Shown here in pieces: positions 29,588-40,390 of a stretch of 64,000 bases of DNA (positions are counted from its first letter, which is position 1; each line of letters opens with the position of its first letter). The stretch comes from Gymnorhina tibicen. Lineage: Eukaryota; Chordata; Aves; Passeriformes; Artamidae. The position numbers and the translations under genes are program-made. Below the pieces are notes generated by a model that saw nothing but the letters and a program-made list of their open reading frames with translations, had not been told where the DNA came from and did no database searches. The DNA lies in the NCBI GenBank assembly GCA_013399875.1, contig VXAZ01000289.1, positions 889,744 to 953,743 on the forward strand, in the 5' to 3' direction.

Positions 29588-29948
29588 TGTCGGCGATTGA
29601 AATTCAGACTGAATCTGAGTCTGGTTCTGGTTCCTGGATCTCTGATCTGAATCTCCAATCTGGATCAATCTGGATGCTTTATTCAAAGGAACAAGCTGGT
29701 TTTATACACTTTCCTAAGACACAGCACCTCCCTTCATGGTAACTCTCACTACACAACCAATCCTGTGTTCCCACATCAGCAACGCACCTTCTAAATGTCC
29801 TTCTATGGGGTGATCACGCACTGTTCACCCGCCTGTCAGCTTTCAGCAAGCTCCTCTCTGTAGGGCTCTGCTGCATGGCACCTCCTGCCCCCAGGGTCTG
29901 TGCCGCCATGTGCTCCTTTGTGCCACCATGTGCTTATCTTTCCCCATA
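29588..29948 (-). repeat. 5' LTR of the element (right copy, 361 bp)
   Basis: Aligns end to end with the left copy apart from 13 extra bases (ctgaatctccaat region) and about 9 substitutions. The TATA motif is at 29700-29706 and the AATAAA complement at 29678-29683. On the minus strand the 3' end is CGCCGACA. Confidence 0.92.
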
Positions 29949-29954
29949 GGGCTG
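29949..29954. repeat. Target-site duplication, right copy (GGGCTG)
   Basis: Exact match to 27996-28001. The next base (C) also fits a 7-bp reading if the first base of the left LTR is counted. Confidence 0.85.
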
Positions 29955-31679
29955 CAGGGCAGACTCATGCCAGCCACTTGCTCTTTGAATCCTGACTTCA
30001 AGACTGTAAACATCCTCTTTGCTGACAGTCTGTTTTTTGCCAACACGGCTGTTAGGCTTCCTCACACTCATGCTCCCTTCTTCACTCCCTCATTCCCTTT
30101 TCCTTCCTCTGCTTTGTAGTTTGTTCATGCTGGCATGCTGCACTCCATGGTCTCCCTTTCAGATAGTCTTCCAATAACCTCATGGGGAGTTTGGAGACTT
30201 GCTACTTGCTTTAACCTGCTTAAAAACTGTTGCTCTCACTTCAGTCTGGGCAGAACATTCTTCATTTCAAATGACACAAACACGAAGGGAGGTTGCAGCT
30301 ACAAAGGCTGTGATGGAGTTTTAACTCCAGAAACCCGATGGCAGAAGGAAAGTGCACATGTTGCTTTGTCTCTGCCTCATCAAGAACAACTCAGTTGTAA
30401 GGACACTGATATCTAGTGCCAAGTCTTTCTCACATGGAGCTTTGTGGGAATACTGCTTTGAGTTCAGTGGGAATAGCACCAGGCTTAAAATGTGAGCATA
30501 AAAATTTCCCAAAACCTGTGATACATGGATAGAATTATGCCATACTGTATATGCACAGTATTTTCCTAACATTGTCCAGCAGCACCATGTTTAACAACAA
30601 CAAGGTTGCAGTTTAACCAGGGGCATCATTCCAGTGACACCCTGAAGATTCTGCAGACTGTAGATGTCTTTTGCTGGCAGTAAAAGTATTGTTTTCAACC
30701 TGTATTAGGCAAGAATAACTGAAATAATACATTGCAAAACCTATCTTTCATTTACTTACTTTCCTTAGTTTTCCTAGGAAATGCAGCCAATAAGATCAAT
30801 TTCCATCAGAAAGGTATTTTTAGAAGAAGTGGCCTCTTCCCCAGCCAGACTCACAGCTCTCCAGTCACTGCTTTCTGTGCACTTTGCTTTCCCACTTCAT
30901 TCTTCCTCTCTTCCTACCTTGCCATCTGAAAATTATTTCTGTTCTGTGCTCACCTGGGCAGAGCACAGGGGCTAGATACCAAAGCCCCCATTCTTAGGTG
31001 GGGATGTAGGCAGGGAAGAAAGCCCATGTGGGAACCAGAAGGAAGCAAAAGCAATTGCCCGGAGTCCTGGTGTCTGTGGGCAGTGCCTTTCACGGCAGGG
31101 TGAAAGGAAGCCTCATGTTCTCCCTCAACTGACAATTGACGATTTTGTTGACTTTCAAACTGTAATTTTGAGAGGCTGTTCAGGTGATCCACAGCCAGCA
31201 CTAAGTCAGTGGATCCATGGCCCTGCTCTTTATGGCTTCAGACCACACAGCAACCAACAATGCTGCAAGGTGTGACCTTCTGCCCCAACTAAACACAAGG
31301 GGAGTGTGAAATACATGTTTCCCTGACATCCTCTGACACAGGGGCCCCAATTCTAAGGATTGGGTTTTTTTCAGATTCCAGCAGGAATATGGTATAATTG
31401 TTCTCCCCTTCCTTTTTTCACCATGGCTTCTTCTCATCCTCCTGGTGTTAACAACTGACTTGCTTTCACTCACATATTTACACTTTTTTGTCTTAACATC
31501 TTCCTGCTGTTCTCTATCTCCCTGCCAAGCTGTGCTGGCCTCATGCGTCCCTGGGGTGTGCTGCTGGGGGAGGCAGATTCTGGGGCACACTGATGTATCT
31601 GGGCTCTGAAAGAGGGCACAAGGAGAAGAGACCAGTGCTCTCTGGCTCGTGGTTATGTGGTTTAGATTTAGGTGAACAT
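29955..31679. other. Intergenic sequence between the two LTR elements
   Basis: No gene or recognised repeat was seen. The minus-strand frame that enters from 32046 and runs to 31201 shows no protein-family match and is judged spurious. Confidence 0.5.
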
Positions 31680-32240
31680 TGCTGAAGGCTTGTGGATTGA
31701 TGGAGACTCCTGGATGGGTTTGCAAGAGAAATGGAAGGGATCCATGCTGGAGCAGCTTGTGAAGAAGGACTGCAGCCTGTGGGAAGGACTCATGCTGGAG
31801 TTCATGGAGGACTGTCTCCCATGGGAGGGAGCGCACACAAGAGCAGGGCAAGAATGTGAGGAGTCCATTCCCTGAGGAGAAAGCAGCAGCAGAGACAATG
31901 TGGGATGAACTGATCACAGTCCCCATTCCCTGTCCCCTTATGTTGCTGTGGGGGAGGAGGCAGAGAAATTGAAAAGTAATTGAGTCTGGAAAGACGAGGG
32001 GGGAGGGGGGAAAAGATGTTTGAGATTTTATTCTTTTATTTCTCATTATCCTACTCTAATTTGTTTGGTACCAAATTAATCTTCCCCAAATCAAGTCTTT
32101 TTTGCCCTTGACAGTAACTCGTGAGTGATCTATCCCTGTCCTTACCTCAACTCATATTCTCTCTCCCCTCTCCACCTGAGGAGGGGGGTGATAGAGTGGC
32201 TTTGGTGGGCAACTATCCAGGCAGGGTCAACCCATCACTG
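31680..32240 (+). mobile_element. Avian ERVL-type LTR (probably solo)
   Basis: The text matches a very common avian LTR: agcagcttgtgaagga, ctgcagcctgtgggaaggac, tctcccatgggaggga, gagaaattgaaaagtaattg, tctcattatcctactctaat, gacagtaactcgtgagtgat, ggctttggtgggcaacta and the end cagggtcaacccatcact. The plus direction is inferred from the family's poly(A)-signal region (about 32060-32085, here degraded from AATAAA). The left boundary is uncertain and could lie further upstream. No matching second LTR was seen. The 281-codon minus-strand frame over this region is an antisense artefact. Confidence 0.8.
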
Positions 32241-32837
32241 TGGAAAATGTCAGTAGAACCCAGGAGGAAATAGTGCAGGTTAAGGATGAATCATCAAGAT
32301 TTAATGACAGATACGGCATCTATTTTTAAGATTACGCAATAGGAAAATACTGACCTGCATTTGGTTTGAATTTTGAGTGGTTTGGCTTACCTTTCACTTA
32401 TTTTGAGCTGAAAATGTACTTATTTTAGACTGTTTATTCTTCAGAATCTGCGACACTTTATCTATCATCCATTGTACATGGGGCACACAGGCATTGTAAT
32501 TACCAGAGCATAAAACCTGTCACAGTCCCTTTGCATCTTCCTCTGAAATGTGTCCCAGGATTGTGGAGATTTATGAAACACTCAGAGGCACATGCATCTC
32601 AGACTGTGGCTGTGTTTCCAGCTGTCTTCTCAGCAGCAGCGTAGGTGGCAGTGACATCCATTATGCTTCCCTGACCATTTCCAGAATCCTGATTTTGGTT
32701 GCTACGCCTCTGCTGAATTTCACTCTTTGGGCTGAAATTTTTTATGGCAGGACAGCAAGAAATTCAGGAGTTGCTGTTGTTTTCATGTTGTTGTTTCAAT
32801 GTATGTTACTGTCTGCAATGAGGAAGACAGGGTCCAC

Positions 32838-32960
32838 CCTTTATATATATTAGATACATAATATAATATACATATTAGATATATTTATGCTGTACTACAA
32901 TACACTATCCTGCACTATGCTGTAATATAATTTGGTTTTTAATGTGTTTATATAATTATA
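32838..32960. repeat. AT-rich low-complexity region
   Basis: Imperfect TA and ATATTAGATA-type repetition (tttatatatattagatac, aatataatatacatattag) without a fixed unit. Confidence 0.7.
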
Positions 32961-34817
32961 AGCCAAACTAGATAAGCTGTGTTGTTTGCCCTAGCACTCC
33001 TAGGAGAGGAGCCACATGGGCAGCCTTTCAATAGGAGAGTTCTGTTTGTTCATTTGGGTGAGTCTTGCATCATTGCTGGAAAAGGAAAAAAAAGGCATTT
33101 TAAGATCTCACACCTGTCATTTAGCCTTGATTTCGATCCTGAGGGCTCTGTACTATGGGTACTTCTGTCAGTGGTGCTGCCTAAATACCTATAAACAAGC
33201 ACCCTTTAAGTGCTTTGTTGATGAAGGGCCAGAGCACTTGGCAGCCTCCTGGGCTGAGCCCTCTCCCTCTCCTCCCTGCAAGGCATGGTGCTGGGAGGGA
33301 AAGAACTCAGCTATGTCCTTCAGTCATAAGTATTTTTAAAAATTCAAGGGAGGGGAGAGAATGAAACAAAACCAGCAATGGGAACACCTTAAAGGGGGAC
33401 TTCTATCTCCTTTATCCTCCTCTGACCACCTTTATGCCCTAGCAGTTACACTAATTTCAATGGCATAGGCTGCTCTTTGACCTAAATTCAGCAGACTGCA
33501 GCCATGACTGAAATCAGTGTACATGCTCACAAACTGAGTGGAAGTAACTTGAAGATGACTGCAGAGAAGGCCAAAATCCCTCTGAACTCCAAAGATCCAC
33601 ACCATGGTCCTGATGGCCAGGCCAGCGAGTGTATCTTTTTCTTCATACCCTGCTTTGAATCCTGCTCAAATGGAAGAAGGGAATTTGACTATTTTGACCA
33701 TTAGAAGAAATGTCCAGGCCACACAGAGGCTGCATTTGCCATGGGTTGGGTCGCCCAAACACCATGCATGTATTTCTGGGGGTGATTTTGCCGATAAAGA
33801 GGCAGGAGCACTCCCAGGTGCAGACCTCAAAGGCACTTAATGCAATGCACAGTGTGCAATGAGAGCTTCAAAGGATAGAAGCATCAAAGAAAACCTCTGC
33901 AGCTGCTGCTGACTGCAGCAAATACATGAAAGGGCAATATCACAAGGATTCTCCTTATTTTTTTATTTCTTAACAGGGGCTCAAGCAACTGATCAAAATT
34001 TCACCTGCATTGAAGTGGTGGGCTAGACCACAAAAGACTGATTTTTCCAAGCTGACTGTGTGAATGGATTTTGAAAGCAGGTTCTTAAAGCACTGCCCTG
34101 GCACTGTAAGAGAAGGGGGTGCACTGGCATCTCTGGAAATGAGGCATGGTTACCCCTGAAGGGCTGTTGAGGAAGGTGCTGTCAGCACTGTTACAGCAGG
34201 GAGGGATTAACAGGCTTGCAGCAATCTAATAGAAGGGAAAAGATGACAGAATCAGCATTTAATAAGTTTATTCAGCATCTTTTGAACTCAGCTGCCCTAT
34301 TGATGCAATTTTTTTATACCATAGACTTGGAAATAATAACCTTTATTTAAGTGCCATATCAGCACTGCATGTTCCATCATTAAGGCTTTGAAAGGGATAT
34401 TTGATATGAGATGTTTATTTGCTAAGCCATCAGGGTCAGAAATAGATTTTTTGGAAATAGGCATGACCAGACCTGTTTTTTTAAAAGTGACCTGCAAACA
34501 GCTCTTTAAAACTCAGCAGCTTTGCCTTTTCATGGTACGCTGCCTCATATTCACCAGGAACCGAGTTCATTTCTCAGCACCGATGACCTCAGTTCTGATG
34601 TCCAGCGAATTAATTTTCTAGGGTTTTCAGGTGCCCCACCTGTGACTTTATGAGACTCAAACATATTTAGGAATTGATAGTATCATAAACTACACCATGA
34701 TGGTTACAGCTGGGTCTTCCTTTTGAATTTTGCAAATGCTAGCAGTCAAGTACTCCAAAAGAGTATTTTGTGTGTTTTGGTGCTAAAAATAAATGACTGT
34801 GTAATGAAAGGCATTGT

Positions 34818-34842
34818 AGTTAGCATTAAATTAATGCTAACT
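34818..34842. promoter_or_regulatory. 25-bp perfect palindrome with homeodomain-type cores
   Basis: Left arm agttagcattaa (34818-34829), centre a, right arm ttaatgctaact (34831-34842), perfectly complementary. Each arm has an ATTAATGC-type core of the kind bound by homeodomain or POU factors. A regulatory role is inference. Confidence 0.35.
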
Positions 34843-37694
34843 GTAATTAAAATGCATTCCTAAATTCTTTAGCTTGGATTTTTGTGACTCACCCAGGGCC
34901 TTTCACTCTGTATCTGGATATTTTTGGAGCATGGATGAGTTCCAAGTATGAAATCTCAATTTAGACAGGACAAAAAGCATAACAGCAGGTTGGGGAAGTG
35001 ACCAAAATAAAGGCAAATTATTATCTGCTGCTTTGATGAGGAGGGTTCCTTCTTTTCTGCCTCAGTATCTTGACTCCCTGCCCTCAGGAGATGAGGGTGT
35101 TGCAGCCGCAGCTGGGACAGGCTGGTTTCTCACATGTGCTCTTGAGTGAAGATTAGCAGCTCCCCTCCTGGTGCAGCCAGTGCTGCTCTACTCAGTGACC
35201 ATGTCATGCAGCAAGACTAAAACCTACTGAGAAGCCTGCCCTGGAATAGCTATGACCCAAAATCTCTCTTCCACCCACCTCTGTGTAGCTGCTTGGATAG
35301 GAGGCGGCCATGGTATAGACCTGCAAGACTGATGAGCCCGTGTCTGCTTCTGTGTTTAAAAATACATAGAAGGCCATTATTTCCACTCACCCAGAACAAA
35401 CATTAATAGTTTATTAATGCTTCTGGATTTGCAATCTGGGGCTTGAAGTTTTAAAACCCTAAGTGATTTAGAGGTTGGAAGTCCACAGCTTCACTGTGTG
35501 ATTAAGGCAATGGTACCTTTGTGGGGCCTACTGGTACAGCAGAGTTATTTTATCAAGTCCCTTGAGTGTTCAAACAAATCCCACATCTCTGCTTCCTTTC
35601 CCACAATATGATCAGAAATAACTTTGATTTCTTAAGCAGCACAACTTTCAGGTCTTGATTTTCTGCAGAGCTTTGCAAATGGCCGAGGTGTGATCGGTGG
35701 GAACTTGGTGGCACAAAGGAGCCATGTGAGGTCTGGGAGCAGGCAGGAGGAGAGCATGTATGGAGGTTTGCTGTCTCTTGGCATCTGCTGCCCAGATGGA
35801 AATCCAGTTATCCTCATGCCGGAATTTCAGGCAATGCCTTGAAAATGCAGGGGCAGCACAGCACAGGTTCCCCTCTCACCACAGTGAGAGAGGTCGGGGA
35901 GAGCCAGTGGCTCCTGTCACTCTTTCTCTCTTCTGGTAAGAGCAAGAGCAGTGGGTTATGAGGGAAGGATTAAATCCCTGCACAGGGGTGCACTGGTTAT
36001 CCATTCACAACAGGCTGTCAAGAAGCAGCTCCTGCATTTGGAGAGGCTCAATGGGGTAAAAAGCCGTGTGCCCAAGGAAACAGAAGGTTTTTCTATGCCA
36101 GTCACCTTTGCATTACATTCCTCCCCTTGCTCATCAACTATATTTTCCTCTGCAGTCACTCAGCTGTTCACTTCCAGGCTTTTTTAAAAGTCCATGGTGC
36201 TGCCCAGGAAAGGAAAAAAAGTGAAGTTGTGTGGTTAGAAATGGAGGCATCTAATGCAACCCAGGAGACCATCCCTGGACTGGCAACTCTGGTAATGTTC
36301 AGGTCCATACCAGAGGCGTGTATCCTCACTACTACAGATTAGATCAATTAGATCACTTATGGTTAGAGTAAAAAAAACTGCGGCTTAACTGTGAGTATTG
36401 TTAGAGGAAGGTGAGATATAACCAACAAAGAAAACACCATTAGAATGCTGTCAGTGCACAAAAAAAGGCTTGTGCTTGCTTTTGACACTGCACATGAACT
36501 CAAAACCAGCAAAAAGGACATCACTACAAATATACTAAGTGATGCTTCCCTGAAAATCAGCTTTCTGTCTTTTTCAAGCCAGACCTGAAATTTTCCCCCA
36601 CTCACAGAGCAGGGCAGCAGCTGGTCATGCCATGGGGATGTGCGGGAACACAGGACTGGCTCATCTCTAAAGCTGTACTGGGTACTTCCAGATAAATTAA
36701 CAAAGATTAATTTTTTTTCACCTTGAGAATCCAAATTAGTTTAGAAAGTTGTCTGATCTTGATGATCTACAGAATGTCTTTAACTAGAGATTAATTCTAA
36801 CCCTTTTGGCATTTAAAAATAAATATTTCTATGTCTTTAGATAATAAACACAAGCAAAAGCCGTATTAGCATTTTAAATGTCAAAAAGATAGGGAAGCAT
36901 CATTTCTGGAGAGCTCTTACAAAGTAGCTGGGTTTGTACATCTTTTGACTCCCACGAGGAATTCACGGCAAAGTTTTCTGAAATATTTAGTTTAAATACC
37001 AAAGTTACTAAACAATTTGCTCAAGGAATGGTATCTGAGCATAAATGGTGTTGTCCTTTCCTCAATTAATAGATTTTTGTGAGATACATTAATGTAAAAT
37101 GCCAATGTTTTAAAATGCAAAGAGAGGCAAGGCTCTATCTGAAGTTTATTTGGCTAATGTGTAACTGCAAATAGCAGAGGGTCAATAAACAAGAAGAGCT
37201 TCAGGGCTTATGGAAATCGCTGACTCATGTTTGATGATACAGAGGTTGTCCAAAAGCCACCGGGTCTGGGATGAAGCAGGCAAAACACGGTGAATTCAGT
37301 GTGCAGCATCCTCCCACAGAGCAAAGGAAACGTGGACGGGACAGGAATGTTGCTACTAATCCACTCCTCTGCAGGGAGCACACATGGAGAGGGGCTCTGC
37401 GCCCTTTCTGGCACCACCTGCCTGGTGAGAGGTGGCACCAAGGGGTGGGCAACAGGAGGGGGGTCTTCAAGCCTCCACTGGTGGTGTCCCCACTCCCAGC
37501 TGTGTCACTGCCACGAGGTTGGACCCCACTGTTGTGGGCTGTGCTGCTGAATTTGTTTAGGCTGGTCAGTCAGCTTTTGGGTTTGTGCCTGTAAAGTGAA
37601 AATCAGGATCTTGCAGTCACTGTGAACCTCACGTACTGGACTGACTTCTCATGGGGCTATTCCTGAAGAGTAGGACTCACTCATTCTCCTTTTC

Positions 37695-37740
37695 TGTGTG
37701 TGCACAGCATGCAGGTGTGTGAGTGTGTGTGCATGCATGT
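37695..37740. repeat. (GT)n-like microsatellite
   Basis: Interrupted run: tgtgtgtgcacagcatgcag, then gtgtgtgagtgtgtgtgcat. Imperfect. Confidence 0.7.
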
Positions 37741-37778
37741 AAATAAGGCCTAATAATGCCATTAAATTAATTACTCCT

Positions 37779-37792
37779 GTTGCTATGGGAAC
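37779..37792. promoter_or_regulatory. Candidate RFX X-box
   Basis: GTTGCTATGGGAAC is two mismatches from the palindromic RFX consensus GTTGCCATGGCAAC. It lies 9.3 kb before GPR6. Motif match only. Confidence 0.35.
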
Positions 37793-38806
37793 ACACACTA
37801 TTGCCTCATGCATGTGCAGCAGAGGTAGGTGCTATGGACGGTATCAGAGTAGACCTTTGGGTTTATCTTCTAAAACTTTGGGTTTTTTCCCAAAGCAGAC
37901 TGCAAAAATATTCGGCTGGAGCTCCTGAGGCTGGGAAGTGCAAATCAGGAATTGTCGATCTTTTCCCAGCTTGCAAATGAACCAATCTTCACACCTAATA
38001 TTAGCAAGCCCCACCTGGCACATCAGCCTGTGCCTGGGGCTGGTTCCCAAGGAGATGAGCAGTGGGCTGGCAGGGTGGCAGGAGCAGGCAGTGCTGAGCA
38101 TCGTTCCTTCAACACCTCCCAGTGATCCATTGGCCTGAGGGAGAAAAATCCCAGGCCCCCAGACCCACCCGAGGAGGGAAGGCTTGCAGGGCAGCTAAGG
38201 ATCCCAAGATGACACTCCCCAACGCCAGGCAGGGTTTGCTCCTGAACTGTCTGTGCTTTCATATCATAGAGTCCCTTTGCTGGATGGCAAAGGGGCACAC
38301 AACCAACGGGCACAAATTTGAAGGTGTCATGGTACGGAAGGTCTGGTGGTGAGGAACCCTCTGTTTTGTCCACCACCACTGCCTGCCAGGTTATTAGAAA
38401 ATGGCAACAACAACAATAATAGTAGTAGTTAGGAGACATCAGTGAAGGCACTACCCTGATTCCCCCCTACAGCCACTTGCTGCTATCTGACAGCCAGTCA
38501 GTTTTTGACCCCGTACGCCTTGTTAACACCACGTCACAAAAATCCCTAGTGTCCTGCAGTACCAAATCACTCACTTTGGAAAAATCCAAGTGTATTTCTC
38601 TGCACAGAGGTGTTGGTCCCTTCCCAGAGAGGTATCTGATCCCATAACAGAGGGAAAGAAAAATTAACTAGAGAGGTGCGTCTTCTGAGAAGCCATGCTA
38701 ACGACATTACTTAGGTTTCCAGTGTATGATTGCTATCTGCCAAAGCTATCTGCTCATCTTTTTTTAACCAGGATGACTTCTCCTCAACAAAACATGCTAT
38801 GGAGGG

Positions 38807-38863
38807 TTTTTTTTTTTTTTGGTTTTGGGTTTTTGGTTTAGCTGTTTGTTGGGGGTTTTTTTG
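38807..38863. repeat. T-rich and G/T low-complexity tract
   Basis: Fourteen T followed by ggttttgggtttttggttta and ttgggggtttttttgg. The reverse strand is A/C-rich. Confidence 0.75.
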
Positions 38864-39096
38864 GATCTTGTTACAACGTTTCTGGAACCGCATACAGGAA
38901 CCGCTCTACAGGAGCTCCCATAGAATGACCTGAATGATATCCAGTTGGCATCAACATTTCCACCATTAAACTCACAGTCCCACCCACCGCATTACACTTT
39001 GGAAAACTGGCCACTTTTAAAGCCCTAAATATACATCTGAGTGGTTGGTATTGCATTCTGTTTGCACAACATAAATGTCAACACAGCCTGACCAGG

Positions 39097-39110
39097 GGTA
39101 CCTAGGCAAC
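39097..39110. promoter_or_regulatory. Second candidate RFX X-box-like site
   Basis: GGTACCTAGGCAAC keeps the GGCAAC half of the consensus well and the other half less well. It lies 1.3 kb from the first candidate. Confidence 0.25.
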
Positions 39111-40370
39111 AGCTAATTTTGAGGTCAGTGTTTAACTCTTCTTTGTCAGAGTGTAATTTACCATCAAATTATCTCCAGCTGAATATAGCACTTTCTGGAT
39201 TTAAAAAGGTCTTCTTGCTATTTTAAGACACTGAGAGCCTTTATTAATGGTGGCAAGTGACGTTTGCTGCGTTTTCTCCTTGTTGAAATACAGATGTTCA
39301 TGAGAGACGCATTTTCTTAGGGACAGCGACCCCCTACTCCGGTATTCCCAAGAAGAGGAACCGAAGGCTGAGCTCAGCCACTGCACACAGCGCTGCAGTG
39401 TTTGTGGCCATAGAAGGGAGCAATCAATTTTTATTTTCTATGGCACACATACACGCTTCCTTGATTAGATAAAAAGTGGATGCTACCAATTAGCACATAC
39501 ATCAACAGTGAAGTGTTGATGCTCAACTTGGGTTTTGCTCTTTCCCTCCCTGCACAGAGCACACTGCTACCTTCAGCTCTTCAAAATCCGTCATTTTTTC
39601 ATTAACTTCTGGCTAGTGACCCAACCCATAATTTTGAGTCTAAAGCTCTCCATATCCTAGCACTGTATTTCAAACCCATATTTCTACCTTATAAGGCTTT
39701 TTGGAAATAACAGTGAAAACCTGGCATAGTAGAAGGTCCTTGTAGTGCTCATGTCAAGAAGCAGGCCCTTCTGCAGGGATTACAGAGGTGAAACAATCAT
39801 CCTTCTGCCTGGAAAATTACTCATTTGTTATCTACATCAGCATGAGCATTTATTTGGAGGACTCCAGAGCTATGGACATTACACCACTGGGTCCCTGCAT
39901 TTGGTGCTGCCAAGCTGAGCATGGGTTCACCTGTGGGATGAGGAGGAGGGGAGCAGGCTGGATATATTTCTTTGCCTGTAGATTTTTCCCAGCCTTTCCC
40001 AGCCTCTATGCTCTGCCTTGTAAGCACCCTGCAGTGCTAATAACTTCAGCCTTGCCGGGTCTACCTTTGGTTTTACTATTGTAAAGCTGACATCACCGGG
40101 GGGAAAAACAAACAAACAAACAGTTTTCTGAGAATTTGCAATTCTCTGTTACTGACACAGTTAAATATTCATCCATTTGTTTCTTGCTGGCAGGCACCCA
40201 GGCTGTGGAGCAGTAACTGGCTTGTTTTAGAGTTGCTTTAATTTGTTCTCTTAGAGGAAATGTCTTCTCTAAGGTTTGCCAAGTTGACATGTAAAGAAAT
40301 ATGAAACTACATTTGTATCTGGAAGACTCATATAAAACACGTTAAGTACTAAACTTTATAATAACAAGGG

Positions 40371-40390
40371 TGTATATATATATATATAGA
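40371..40390. repeat. (TA)n microsatellite
   Basis: tgtatatatatatatataga, about eight TA units. Confidence 0.85.

Larger units (their letters stand above)
28002..29948 (-). mobile_element. Compact LTR retroelement (ERV-derived, non-coding interior), 1,947 bp
   Basis: Two direct repeats (28002-28349 and 29588-29948) flank a 1,238-bp interior and are bounded by a GGGCTG target duplication. The direction is minus. The primer-binding site lies just inside the right LTR and the purine tract just inside the left LTR, and TATA and AATAAA motifs read on the minus strand in each LTR. The interior has a splice-donor-like CAG|GTGAGC on the minus strand at about 29450-29458 but no frame resembling gag, pol or env, so the copy would depend on enzymes made elsewhere. 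The LTRs differ by about 9 substitutions and one 13-bp indel, which indicates a fairly recent insertion. It may be a non-autonomous family or a one-off internal deletion. Confidence 0.92.

Noticed and set aside
31201..32046. 281-codon minus-strand ORF
   Set aside because: It overlaps an avian LTR in antisense and has no protein features; judged an artefact of the repeat.
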